A stretch of 64,000 bases of DNA, taken from NCBI GenBank assembly GCA_048013815.1, contig CM106585.1, positions 20,956,001 through 21,020,000 on the forward strand, read 5' to 3'. Origin of the DNA: Setoptus koraiensis (Eukaryota; Arthropoda). Positions within the stretch are counted from its first letter, which is position 1. Each line of letters opens with the position of its first letter. A program made the translations under genes and the position numbers. Below, piece after piece: positions 12,762 to 23,602 of the stretch. The notes beneath the pieces were generated by a model. It worked only from the letters and a program-made list of their open reading frames with translations. It was not told the origin of the DNA and searched no databases.

Positions 12762-12763
12762 CC
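12691..12763. repeat. CA then CAGA microsatellite
   Basis: A short AC run passes into a longer CAGA tetranucleotide array, in the receptor intron. Confidence 0.85.
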
Positions 12764-13247
12764 GGCGCTGACACCGGCGCGGCGCCGGCAGTGTTGGCAT
12801 AAGTAGCGTAGGGGCGCACTGGAGGCCAACAAATGAAGTTACGTTTGTATAAACTTTAATTTGACGCAGCGTGACGTGTCGTTTGTTGGCTGGCACAACT
12901 ACTCAACTGCTGCACACTATCCAACTGTCTATCTATTGATATCTGGAACGGTTAACTAGTTTTGGCGGCCGCCAGTCGCAGTTAGAATCGACACCGATCG
13001 ATCATTGGGGCCCGCGTACTTTGGCGCATTTTGGTGCATTTTGGCGCACACATTGTACGCGTTCATATCGAGTTCATTAACAGATAGAGAGTGCGACTGG
13101 CATCACCCGATGGGAGCATTCCTATCGCTATCACTCTGACTATTATCATTACTATTATTGCTTACATATTATATTCTATTCTGGCTCGCTCGCTAGCGTT
13201 ATTATCATTTTAGATTTGTCAGCTACTACACATTGCTGGCAACACAC

Positions 13248-13282
<35 letters not shown>

Positions 13283-15235
13283 TCCAGGCACAAATAGACA
13301 AGATTACGCAATATGCGCATGCCATGAATTAAGTAGTGAGCGAGCTCAATGTTCAAGTACAATGAACAAATAACGGACCTTAATGAGCAGCGCCAGTGTG
13401 CTGCTGCTGTCTCACCATTTGAGACAGTGACATAGATGAGGGTAAAGCAGTGACGCAACGGAGTCAAGACGCCAATCGAGATGAAAGCGATCACACACGG
13501 TCCATTGTCCCAATTGTGGCCGTCATGTTGTCGTAAGCTCATAACAATCCAGATTACTATTGGCGACCGGTGACTTGCTTGGCCAGCATGTTAGCGGCAC
13601 TTGGCAAACAGACTATACTATTATTGCCGCCATTGTGTGTTATTCAACACGCACACACAAACCAGACAACCAGCCAACCAAACAACCGGTCAACCCGACC
13701 AGCAGCAATGCCTGACACGAGCAATGCCAATTGACACGAGTGTGCCTCTGCCGCCGCTTAAAGTAAGCGGACAAGTGATGATATCTGGCCCATCATTGGG
13801 CCCATCGTTTGGTCAACCGTTGGCCCACCGTTGGCCCACCGTTTGGCCCAAAGACAAGCGGTGTTCGCTCGAGTGGCCTCAATGGGTCACCTTCGGGTGC
13901 CCGTCGTCATTCTTATCGTGCCAAGTGATGACACTAAGTCATCAAACATTCTATTATGATAAGACCGGTGGCGCTGCCAGTTGTGAGCAACCGCCTGAAT
14001 ACTAATACGATATATGCAATAAAGATATGTGAATAAAGCGATTAGAGCGACACTCTATGGCGCCGAGTCTGTGCCATTGACATTGTGAGTCTACGCCGTC
14101 GAGTCTGTGGCACGGATAAAGCGCCGGCCATCCAAAGTGCAAACTACACAATATATCACACAACAGCACTCGCAAACAGCCAAACCGAGCCATGGAAATG
14201 TACAAAAACAAAGATTTTATCTTCGGACACAACACACACACACATTCCGTTAGTTAGTGTATCTTTAGTTTGCTGAACAGGCCCCACAAGCAAATGGGGC
14301 CCCACCTGAGCGCCTCATTTGCTCATACGCTGTGAGCTGTGAGCTGCATGTTTGACAAGCGCCATTTTCTCAGCTCACACAAGTTGTCTGTTGACCAAAA
14401 TCAGTTTGAATAGCGGTGTTGCATAAACTAAATTGCTTGCACTCTTCGAAGGGCCTCATTACAACAGGCTGACTAATCTTGACACTGCCCGACGAGTGTG
14501 CTGCTGCTATCGTGAGCTAATCACCACCGATCGTCGATGGCCGATCCAATGCTGGCCGAGCTAAGTCAACGATGACACTAAACGTCATCGAGCCGCTTGC
14601 TCAGATCACAACGAATCAGCTGAAATAAATCATGCAATTGCAACGGCTTATCTAATTATTTTTCACACACTCACACATCAGTGACACTTACGAGACAGTT
14701 GGCTGGTTTGACCATAGATCACAAACATTATCACTAATGTATAGATTGTCCACTGGCTCGCCATCTTTGCAATGATGTGCCATAGATTTGTGCACAGATT
14801 GTGCGCCCCATTGCATTACACGTGTGTTCATGTGGAGCACAACAATCAGCAATAGTCCCATCTTGACATGCGGCACACACCAACATTCTGCTACTTCTGT
14901 GCGGCCCACGTGCGGCACAATAGTTGGCGAGCTGGAGCCCACTTTATGTGTGGGACTCACTTGGATATTCCCACTTACTAGTGGCGCCATCTCTTTTTGG
15001 CGGTCCTGTTCAGCATCGATCTGATATTGAGGCGATCAATAAGATGGACATCAGTTTGGTTTGGCACGATCGCGCGCGGCCAAGATGTTGGTTAGCGCTA
15101 TGTGGCGGCCACCGTTACAATATGATTGTATATAAAGTATAACTGTGTAAAATATTTCCCTCTTGCAACTGTTCCACTATAACACCTAAACCATTATAAC
15201 AATCAAATCGTTTGCTTTACATCACTCATCTATAG

Positions 15236-15470
15236 GTGGCACGGAAAAGGATTAGACACAGGCCAGGCAACAAGGTCAAGATATCATTGCAGCATCCATC
15301 ATCTTTTTCCACCGGCTCATCGCCAACAACAAATGGAACACAAACAACAACACCCATCAAGGCCACCAGTCAACAACACCATCGCCATTCTGTTAGCCGG
15401 CCCACAGCAAGTGAATCTCCCATCAACAACGATCATGCTATCAACAGGCTGGCCAAAACAAATCAGTCGG
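15236..15470 (+). CDS. 5-HT1-type serotonin receptor, exon for the start of intracellular loop 3
   Basis: A 235-base exon after CTATAG and before GTGAGT. It begins VARKRIRHRPGNK, which continues TM5 YWKIFQ just as known 5-HT1 receptors run into a basic loop-3 start (compare fly YWKIYIIARKRI, from memory). The rest is Ser/Thr/Gln/His-rich. It starts in phase 0 and ends in phase 1 (TCG G), which matches the next exon. The basic start is the part of loop 3 that usually contacts the G protein. Confidence 0.88.
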
Positions 15471-15798
15471 GTGAGTAGCACTATTGAGTAAGATAGAGAA
15501 AGTGAGAGCAATATCAGGTATCTGTTTCTACTTATATCATGATATGATCATGATGATGAAAATATCACTTTAGAATGTCGCTTTTTAGGATCACATTCTA
15601 CTCGCTTCTTGATGGAACAAAGCTATTGTGCAAACGCGTGCATTTGCACGTCCATTATTTGGTAATAATATGGCAAAAACCACTCTAAGCGACGTTTGGT
15701 GACTCGTTACCGTAGTTATAGTAACGAAATATAAGAATAATTTTTTATAAATAACAAACGCTTATCCGCTCTTGTTGTATTTGTTTGCCCATTTCTAG
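15471..15798 (+). other. 328-bp intron of the 5-HT1 receptor gene
   Basis: GTGAGT donor and TTTCTAG acceptor with a T-rich tract. Phase 1 on both sides. Nothing else is recognised. Confidence 0.85.
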
Positions 15799-18167
15799 AT
15801 AATCCATCGACATCCAATCAATTATTGAATGCCAACAGAGGAGAGGAGAACAAACAAAAGGCAGACAAATTGACATATTCGCAAAGTAATGCTGATTTGG
15901 AGGCTTGCAAAGACTCGCAGCCAGGATCAAAAACAAATGCTCACAATGTTAAATCTGATACCGGAGATAGCCAAAAGCCGCCGATTGGAGTCAGTGCTAG
16001 TGGGGATAAAACTAGGATGTTACAAGAGGCAAATATTGATAATGATTCAAACAATAATTCCAGCTTGATCGATAAGCGGCATCCCATTAGCTCAAATGAT
16101 GATACTAAATATAGTGATGATAATTGTGATAATAACAATAATACAAAAATATTATTAGCAAATAATCCTGTTCTGCAATCACCTGACCTAGCGAATGCAG
16201 CAACAAAAACAAACATGGTTAACAACGACAACAACAATTCAGAAGTGAATATCCATTCAAATTTTATCGAAAGCAATCAAGCATCGTCATTGTTACATAA
16301 TGGAAATTGTAATGAATTGGAAATGCTTAATCATGATGATTCAAAGAGACTTTTTAGTGATAGCACTACTCAATTAGAGAATGATGATATTGCAAATTCT
16401 AGTTCGTTGATGGAATCGGTGGATCTTACCAGCGGTGGCGGTGGCACACCATTGATTGTGGCAACCAATCAAACTGGCGACCAGAAGCAACTAAGATTAT
16501 CTGTCGCTGATGAGACAACGAGCATTGACATCAATGGCGACAATAATAACAGCGACAAACAACAGGCCAGAAGGAGCAGCTCGGCAAGGTCTTGGTGGTT
16601 GCATGTCCAATCTATATTCAACAACAACAACAACAACGCTGGTATATTGGCTAACTCGAATAGTAACAGCAACGATTCGTCATTGCGTAACAAAAAACAA
16701 TATTATAACAATTCATCAAAAACAAAACAGCAACACCAACAACAGATATTGAGAGACGCCGGCTCAACCGAATCGCACCAAACAGACACGAACGATTATA
16801 GCTGTGATTATAATGGTGATGGACTTGATGATTCTGACGACGACGACGGCGACGATGACGAAGACGACCTAGACAGACCAATAGAGTCGTCGTCGTCCAC
16901 TGGCTGCAATGCTTCGACATCGTTGAGCGAGCCACTGAACAGGTCTAATCAAAGGTGTCAATATGTAAACAATTATGTCGTGCGCGATTCCGTTGTTACA
17001 ATCAATGGTCATTCAAACAGTAATAACAATAGTGTCAAAACGCAAATTGTTGCAGTCATTGATAACGGTAACAACAACAACAACAACAACAAATCTGAAT
17101 CTAATTGCGCTATTGAGCAACCACAATCTTCGGATGATGACCCGAGGATGAGTGTGATGATGGTGGCCAATCATCAAGACAAAACAAACAAGATCATCTC
17201 AAGTTTGGTAATAAGTGACAAGCATGACTATCAGCATTCGCATGGGAAGAATTCGAGGGAATGTTTGTCGGTGGAGAACAAATTAGATGCCAATTCAGAT
17301 GATGTCGGCAATGACCTGTTGTCTGGCCAAGAACGACCAAAGCAGCAACGCGAGACAAGTAACCAGACGCATAAAGAGCAACAACCTGTTGTGGTTATAT
17401 CACAAGCTAGTGCTGTTGGTGGTGATAGGCAACATCATCAATGCCCCAATCACAAATCAGTTAACAATCATCGTCCCGGTCACAATCATCATCAGCATCT
17501 CACAACTAAAGAACCTCACCAATTGCCTCAGCCAGAGAGTATAGAGTCTAAACGTGAGAAGAAGGCCGCTAAAACATTGGCAATCATAACAGGTGTATTT
17601 GTTATCTGTTGGTTGCCCTTCTTTATTATGGCCATCCTGATGCCATTGCTCAATGTCAAACCGCACAAATATATATTTGCATTATTACTGTGGTTAGGCT
17701 ATGCCAATTCAATGCTCAATCCTATTATTTATACTATATTCTCGCCAGATTTTAGAGTCGCCTTTCAGCGTCTGCTATGTGGCAAAGATTTTGCCGCCAA
17801 ACGAATCAGACGCAACGCAAGAAAATTGCAAGAGTTACGTGCCAAAGAAAGAAAGAAACGTTTGTCATGTTCACCTAGTGTTTGTCCAAGTCACACAATT
17901 AGCATTTCTAACAACAATTCAAATTCTTTATTGCCTGATTCGCCACCTAATTCAACAGCAGCACCCACCAACCCAAGACAAAAGAACCAGCATCATCATC
18001 ACCATCATCATTCTCATCACAACCACCAGCAGAATCAACGATTCGATCGTTTAATACAACCAGCGACGCCCACATCAAAACAATTTCAAAATTCACAATC
18101 AATGATACACAACAGTAACTATGATTACATAATGCCCACAAGTATTTCGAACAGAGCAGCTTTCTGA
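15799..18167 (+). CDS. 5-HT1-type serotonin receptor, last exon: loop 3, TM6, TM7 and tail
   Basis: This exon completes the receptor. About 584 codons of Asn/Ser/Asp/Gln-rich sequence come first, including an acidic Asp/Glu run near 16830-16870. SKREKKAAKTL then leads into TM6 (IITGVFVICWLPFFIMAI, with the CWLP motif). TM7 (LLLWLGYANSMLNPIIYTIF, with NPxxY at 17718-17732) follows. The tail FSPDFRVAFQRLLCGKD runs into a basic and His-rich region ending ISNRAAF; the stop is TGA at 18165-18167. With the small exon, loop 3 is about 670 residues, far longer than in the family members I remember. The tail of about 140 residues is also long, since 5-HT1 tails are usually short. TM6, TM7 and the basic loop ends are normal, so the receptor looks functional. 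The repetitive loop codons are AAT/AAC/CAA, like the surrounding microsatellites. Confidence 0.95.
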
Positions 18168-18470
18168 ACTCTAGATTACAACTTGGCCATTAGTACATGT
18201 ACTTTGTAAGGAATGTGTTTTTTTTTCAATTGTATAATGTTCGACGTATTCGTAAAAATTGCACCGATGGTACCGACGAAGCGTTCATGTACTGATAAAA
18301 AAACTCGCATTAGTTTGAAGACATTTGCTCTTCAAATTAATACGACCTTCTTCTAACAATGTAATAATAATAATAATGTAATCTCTCTGCTAGTAATTCA
18401 AACCGCTTGAAATCCGTTTTAGAAGCGACTCCTAAGAATCAGAATAAAACCTGATCTGCCAATTGTTCAT
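18168..18470 (+). terminator. 3' UTR and poly(A) signal of the receptor gene
   Basis: AATAAA at 18443-18448 lies about 280 bases after the stop codon. Cleavage would be expected some 15-25 bases downstream. No later coding sequence of this gene is seen. Confidence 0.6.
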
Positions 18471-19660
18471 CTCTGGTGCATCCTTTGCAGACAAATTCTT
18501 TCCACCCATCGCCCATTTCTTAGCGTAACTTTTGCGTGAAATACTGCGCCCAGTGAAGTAAGGATTTACAACGAAGAGTATGTGCTAAAAGGCATATAAC
18601 TTATATGATATAAGTCTCCGAATGTGTGTTCTGGTGTGTAGTCTCATCGATGTTTCTCGCTTACGATACCGAGAGGTGGAAAAGTAAGAAAGGTGCCAAA
18701 AATTCCTCCGATCTCAGATTTGTATGGGATCATTAACGAGCACCAGCAGAAATAGTGGCCTTCATGTGCCCTGCAAACTCCGTATTAACAAGTCATTGAA
18801 TTTCATATACATTTTTGAGGTACACAATTAAAGATGTTACGAAAATGAAAGACTCGTCAATGTTTCAAATACCAATGATAGGGTGTTCACGAATGTGATC
18901 ACGCTGAATGACGATTCGAACTTACTCAATATCATTGCTTTCGTGTCCGAATACATATCTATTTTGATCTTGTTTCCTTCTCAGTACTCTTATGTGGTAC
19001 AAGCTAGCGTAAAAATAGAATTTCATGTACCATCTGACTGTTTCTGCTTGATATTTTGAACGTCATGCCAAAGTTATCAAACGACTAAGCAAGCATATTC
19101 TGGGGCCATACATGATGTCTGTATCCTTGTCAACTTGGTTGCTTACTGCATCGTTTCCGGCCATTCAGAAGCGCCGAAAGTTTGCCGTTGACGACGATTT
19201 TGATCTTGGCTATGTCAACTGGAAATCTGCATTAGGATTTCGTCAAACGCTAAAACTGAAAGTACTGACACAACGGGGTGGTTAATGTTGCGATGTCTCT
19301 ATCTCCCGGCCCACGAGGTGGATGAGTGTACATTCACAGAAAATCATGAGGCAGAGTTAGTTTGAGGAATAGAATATGGTTTTGATCTCAGTTTAGAGCC
19401 GATATCTCTCTAAACGCGCCAATCAATTGCTTGAATGCGCAAGTATGTACCCATTTTAAACAAAGACAAAACAATGTGAAACAGTCGTGGTTGTTCTACA
19501 TGTTTTGAGGAATCAATGGAGTTCGAGATGAAGGAACTGCGCGAAGCCAATGTATAGATAAGTAAACAAGCGTTGCCACAAATAGACTGAGTTTTTGGAT
19601 CGATTGATTACTAAAGCTAAAAAAATCTACTCCCAACTGGCTCAAGTCTGAGCTCGAAAC
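18471..19660. other. Unassigned AT-richer sequence
   Basis: I recognise no gene or repeat family in these 1.2 kb. A 57-codon open frame at 19112-19285 (+) starts with two Met codons, but it has no domain or splice context and is not called. Confidence 0.4.
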
Positions 19661-19667
19661 TACAATA

Positions 19668-19677
19668 TTTATTTATT
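19668..19677 (-). terminator. Poly(A) signals for the small secreted-protein gene
   Basis: Two overlapping AATAAA hexamers on the minus strand (19668-19673 and 19672-19677) start about 20 bases after the stop codon of the 19698-19922 frame. Confidence 0.45.
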
Positions 19678-19697
19678 TTCAGAGAAGTTTTCCATAA

Positions 19698-19922
19698 TCA
19701 AACCAAGGCAATCAAACCATCATTATACGGAATAGCACGATTCACTTCTTTGTTCAAATCTTCCACAAACTGTTGCGATTTTGTGCCTTGTTGACGATGC
19801 AATATCGAGTTCACTTCCGCCAACGTCTGTTTGAGTCCCTTCAATTCGGCTCTGCAATTTTCCAAGTCGGCGTTACATGACACAAAGCAAACGAATGCAA
19901 CGGCCACAATGGCAATGATCAT
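19698..19922 (-). CDS. Small secreted protein, 74 aa, possible coiled coil
   Basis: An intronless frame from ATG at 19922 down to TGA at 19698. It begins MIIAIVAVAFVCFVSCNA, a convincing signal peptide with likely cleavage after Ala18. The mature part is about 56 residues: an amphipathic, heptad-like stretch (LENCRAELKGLKQTLAEV and on to SILHRQQ), then a short polar end. It has only one mature cysteine. A TATA element lies about 160 bases upstream and AATAAA signals just downstream, so a complete small transcription unit is visible. I do not recognise the family. Short secreted coiled-coil proteins occur among arthropod venom, salivary and cuticle proteins, but nothing here picks one. Its place beside a transposon block suggests a lineage-specific gene. 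The alternative is a chance open frame, made less likely by the signal peptide and flanking signals. Confidence 0.55.
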   Translation of the reverse strand: MIIAIVAVAFVCFVSCNADLENCRAELKGLKQTLAEVNSILHRQQGTKSQQFVEDLNKEVNRAIPYNDGLIALV

Positions 19923-20082
19923 GGATACTTTGAATGAGATATAAATTGTTGATTAGTTTCGTGTTCTTGCTAACTAACGAGTGATTAGATTTAATTTTAA
20001 TAATAGTTACAATTATGCTGAAGTGTATAAATTTGTATCTTGTCCGAAATCCTTCTGCGATCAGTATGATCAGTCGTTCTGC

Positions 20083-20089
20083 TTTTATA
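20083..20089 (-). promoter_or_regulatory. TATA box of the small secreted-protein gene
   Basis: TATAAAA on the minus strand, about 160 bases before the start codon at 19922. It would place transcription start near 20055 and give a 5' leader of about 130 bases. Confidence 0.4.
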
Positions 20090-20575
20090 CTCACATGCTA
20101 GGTGAGATAGAGCTTGTTCAATGACTATAAATAGTCGAACACAGTTTGAGAAAAACATGACGACCACGTTGCGTGACATTCATTGAGAATTGTTTTTTCA
20201 ATTCCCTCTCTCATCTGTAAATGTTATGCTTACACATTACAATTCGAAATATCTGGTGCCATTCCAATTCGTATTTCTGAAGTATACTAGTTTATCAACG
20301 TGTGGAATCTCGTGTCATAGTGCACAATCAAAACTCGCCATAGAAAACAACTATCAAAATAGAAATCGTTCATGTGATTGACATCAACCGATAGTTTTGT
20401 TCGACGAGTGGAGACTCATCGAAACTCATTGCCAATCCACCAAATCCTAGAAAAGATCTGTACGAGATTTCCACTCATTTCAGATTGTGTATTTGTTTAA
20501 ACTTCTACTGGAAAGCGGTGGATAAATCAAAAAGAGTTTCAACAAATAAACTGAGTTTTTAGTTTCATTCACTAG
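20090..20575. other. Unassigned sequence
   Basis: No gene or clear repeat is recognised. The last bases before 20576 (CATTCACTAG) are repeated before the related element end at 30526, so they may belong to that repeat. Confidence 0.4.
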
Positions 20576-20845
20576 AAAAATTAAGCGCTCTTATGCTGGT
20601 ATGATCAGTATACCTTGTTTTTCATCAATCAAGATACCTCCAGACATCATCCTGAAGACTACAAGCAAGATGCGTCAAGCGGTGTAGAAGAGCCTTACCT
20701 CAAGACGTCTCAGCTATATACCCATTAGAAAACCAGCTTTACATCGCTAGTGGTGAAAGTAGTTAGTCCCACCGGGTCGTGATCAGGGCGTGCTACTAGG
20801 AGCCATCGAGGGACCTCTGGTAACGGGATCCGGACGTAGTAAGTA

Positions 20846-21022
20846 TAGAGAGAGAGAGAGACAGAGAGACAGAGACAGAGACAGAGACAGAGACAGAGAC
20901 AGAGACAGAGACAGAGACAGAGACAGAGACAGAGACAGAGACAGAGACAGAGACAGAGACAGAGACAGAGACAGAGACAGAGACAGAGACAGACACAGAC
21001 ACAGACACAGACACAGACACAG
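20846..21022. repeat. ACAGAG hexamer satellite
   Basis: A GAGA run, then more than 20 copies of ACAGAG, changing to ACAGAC at the right edge. It creates Arg-Asp frames on the plus strand and Ser-Leu/Cys-Leu frames on the minus strand, all spurious. Confidence 0.95.
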
Positions 21023-21031
21023 AGGCGCCTC

Positions 21032-21090
21032 AAGAAACAGCAAGACACATCAAGAAACAGCGAGACACATCAAGAAATAGTGAGACAAGT
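21032..21090. repeat. About 22-bp tandem repeat, three units
   Basis: Three units of the form AAGAAACAGCAAGACACATC follow the hexamer satellite inside the TIR element. The last unit runs into the element's right inverted end. Confidence 0.65.
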
Positions 21091-21129
21091 AATACTGATC
21101 AAATCAGTATTTCGAACGCTTAATTTTTT

Positions 21130-21178
21130 GGATGAACAAGTATGATTAGAATATAGAAGCGAATATGCGATAACATGT
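21130..21178. repeat. Fragment of dispersed repeat family C
   Basis: GGATGAACAAGTATG through GATAACATGTCGG resembles the sequences at 26202-26292, 29885-29966 and (inverted) 30028-30110. Confidence 0.5.
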
Positions 21179-21201
21179 CGGACAATTTTGAGTCACGCCC
21201 C

Positions 21202-21350
21202 CTCCTTAGCACACAGAAAGCTACAGCCTGAATGAGACTTAAGTCGCTCCTACTCCTCAGCACACAGTAAGCTGCAGCTTGATTGAGACTTAAGTAGCTC
21301 CGCTCCCTAATACACAGTGAGCTACAGATATGATCGAGATCTAAGTCTGC
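21202..21350. repeat. About 51-bp tandem repeat, three diverged units
   Basis: Each unit contains a variant of CTCCTNAGCACACAG, then AAGCTNCAG and GAGACTTAAGT. The third unit is the most diverged. Confidence 0.7.
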
Positions 21351-21412
21351 CACCTCATCACCATCTAGCTGTTCAAAATTTGTTTACATGTTGTTGCTTC
21401 ACAGTCTCGTGT

Positions 21413-21912
21413 NNNNNNNNNNNNNNNNNNNNNNNNNNNNNNNNNNNNNNNNNNNNNNNNNNNNNNNNNNNNNNNNNNNNNNNNNNNNNNNNNNNNNNNN
21501 NNNNNNNNNNNNNNNNNNNNNNNNNNNNNNNNNNNNNNNNNNNNNNNNNNNNNNNNNNNNNNNNNNNNNNNNNNNNNNNNNNNNNNNNNNNNNNNNNNNN
21601 NNNNNNNNNNNNNNNNNNNNNNNNNNNNNNNNNNNNNNNNNNNNNNNNNNNNNNNNNNNNNNNNNNNNNNNNNNNNNNNNNNNNNNNNNNNNNNNNNNNN
21701 NNNNNNNNNNNNNNNNNNNNNNNNNNNNNNNNNNNNNNNNNNNNNNNNNNNNNNNNNNNNNNNNNNNNNNNNNNNNNNNNNNNNNNNNNNNNNNNNNNNN
21801 NNNNNNNNNNNNNNNNNNNNNNNNNNNNNNNNNNNNNNNNNNNNNNNNNNNNNNNNNNNNNNNNNNNNNNNNNNNNNNNNNNNNNNNNNNNNNNNNNNNN
21901 NNNNNNNNNNNN
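21413..21912. other. Assembly gap of exactly 500 N
   Basis: The round number indicates a placeholder rather than a measured length. Repeats flank both sides, which probably broke the assembly. Open frames across it are meaningless. Confidence 0.99.
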
Positions 21913-21916
21913 TTTT

Positions 21917-22006
21917 TAGCGCTTAATTTTAATTAAGTAGCTATTGGGATGGTTCTGGGCTCTACGTTCATTCACGTGGGTAGAACAGATCAGTGCTTTT
22001 TTTAAC
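21917..22006. repeat. Repeat family B copy
   Basis: Starts AGCGCTTAATTTTAATTAAG, then TAGCTATTGGG, and includes ATTCACGTG and ATCAGTGCT. Similar copies lie at 25561-25625, 28437-28518 and (start only) 28526. It shares AGCGCTTAATTTT with the family A ends, so the two may be related. Confidence 0.6.
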
Positions 22007-22079
22007 TAGAAAAAAACAGCACAAGAAGGCACCTGGAAGCATCTGGTAGGTTTCATCGTTCCAAGTTTACCTAGTTTTT

Positions 22080-22480
22080 TAGTACACTGAAAGCTAGGAG
22101 GCGGAGTCATTGGAAAACAAATATACAGTGGAAGCTGAGATGCTCACTAGTCAAAATTGAGACGCGAGAACGCTTACTGTTTACGAATTGTAATTAGCAC
22201 TAGAAAAGCTAGAAAGACGAAAACTAGGTAGATTCAGTACAATAGAACGCTTAAATGTTGGCTTATTAAATTTAGCACAGGAAAAGCTAGGAGGTAGAAT
22301 CACTAGAGAACAATTATACAGAGAAGGCTGAGATGTTAACTAGGTTGATCCAGCACAGCAGAAGGCTAGCTGTTGACAATTAGGATCTGGCGCACGGGAA
22401 GCTAGTAGTCATGAAACTAAAAGATCACAGTACGATAGAGGCTACTCAAGTTGACAAGTAATACGCAGCACAATCACACA
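22080..22480. repeat. Diverged tandem repeats, family D
   Basis: Degenerate units built on AGCACAG..AAGCTAG and GCTGAGATGYTMACTAG. The same family recurs at 24385-24640, after the first CCGGAAGT element. Confidence 0.55.
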
Positions 22481-22849
22481 TTGAAATAGCACACAACACA
22501 CGTTGTGCGCCATGGCGTCTTGGTGTATGTATTGAAATTATTTATTGTGGCAAAACTAACCGATGAAACTGCACCAATTTTAGCATGCAGGCAGCAGACA
22601 TGTACATCTATTGATGGTGAAAATTTGAGAAACCTCGATCTATTCTGTGGCACTCTATATATGGTATGAAACGACCAAACGACCAATTTGGATAGCATAC
22701 CGCACACGAGCATCTCAGCGCTACCACTATGTGGTATAGCTGAGATCTCTTGTACTCTTGACTACCAAGTATGCATCAATTCATCGATTGCGAGCGCTAA
22801 CAGTTTGTCATAAACTCCTCCTATACTTTCAACGATAATCGTCAACATG

Positions 22850-22897
22850 AAAAATTAAGCGCTCGAAATACTGATTTGATCAGTTTTACTTGTTTTC
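22850..22897. repeat. Single family A terminus
   Basis: AAAAATTAAGCGCTC, then GATTTGATCAGTTTTACTTG, in the same orientation as the left end at 20576. No matching right end is seen downstream, so it is a truncated or disrupted copy. Confidence 0.6.
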
Positions 22898-23165
22898 TTT
22901 AATTTCGGCTTCTATATATTTCTCTGTAGTATTTTATTTTAATTATACTTTTTCTATTTTGTCTCTTAACTTATTATTTTACAAAAGTCTTATCTTTATT
23001 ACTGTATGTAAATTATATTAGAAAATCTTATATTGAGAGTTTGATTCAAATTCAATTGAAAATATTTTATCTAACTAATGATTCTAATTTATAAAATATT
23101 AATTATTCATTTTTAAAATTAAAAATTTCTTTTTTTTTTGAATAAATGGTAATAACTAAGTCATA
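22898..23165. other. Very AT-rich stretch
   Basis: About 270 bases of A/T-dominated sequence with no coding signal, unlike the GC-balanced receptor and FERM introns. Confidence 0.6.
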
Positions 23166-23169
23166 ATTT

Positions 23170-23243
23170 TGTGCGGAACTGTGCGGAACCTGCGCGCAGC
23201 ACATTTCATTCCCCCTTTTTCGTTCCGCACATCGTTCCGCACA
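23170..23243. repeat. Inverted repeat of TGTGCGGAAC
   Basis: Two TGTGCGGAAC units at 23170-23190 face two GTTCCGCACA units at 23220-23243, separated by about 30 bases. Together they form a double-unit hairpin. Confidence 0.75.
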
Positions 23244-23602
23244 TTCCCCACATCCACCTCACTCTCAACTACATGGGGCTCGTTTGCAAGCTCATAAATT
23301 TAGCCCACATAAGCAACATGCACACAGCTCGGTTGTCCATGGGCTAACAACCTACAGTGGATTATTTTTAACAGCGATCTGTGGCCCGAAATCAGACAAG
23401 CCACCAGGTAGGTGCTATGGTCTTAGTTTCTTCTATGGAACTGAAGGCCGGACGTAACAGCACCTAGAAGTCAGTGCGATGAGATTGATCGAACGCGATA
23501 TTAATAAATAGGTCTGGCTATAGGCCAATGTCAGCCAATGGTAAATGTAAATGTTGTTTATAAGTGCTAAGGCCTCAATTGTCTTGTCCTAATTTAACGA
23601 TT

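Larger units (their letters stand above)
20576..21129. mobile_element. Nonautonomous TIR element, family A, with satellite interior
   Basis: The left end reads AAAAATTAAGCGCTC, then GATCAGTATACCTTGT. The right end (21085-21129) is the reverse complement of a closely similar sequence: AAAAAATTAAGCG, then GATCAGTATTACTTGT. The two inverted ends of about 45 bp enclose about 550 bp with no open frame except satellite artefacts, like a MITE. Three more single ends of the family lie at 22850, 30117 and 30526. Target-site duplications are not clear because neighbouring repeats abut both ends. Confidence 0.6.

Noticed and set aside
19112-19285. 57-codon frame starting Met-Met, with GYVNWKSALGFRQTLKLKV near its end
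   Set aside because: Looks protein-like, but there is no signal peptide, splice context, promoter or known domain; below what I can support as a gene.
20725-21080. Arg-Asp, Ser-Leu and Cys-Leu repeat frames
   Set aside because: Translation of the ACAGAG satellite in several frames.
21317-21936. Open frames of 182-200 codons
   Set aside because: They consist almost entirely of gap Ns.
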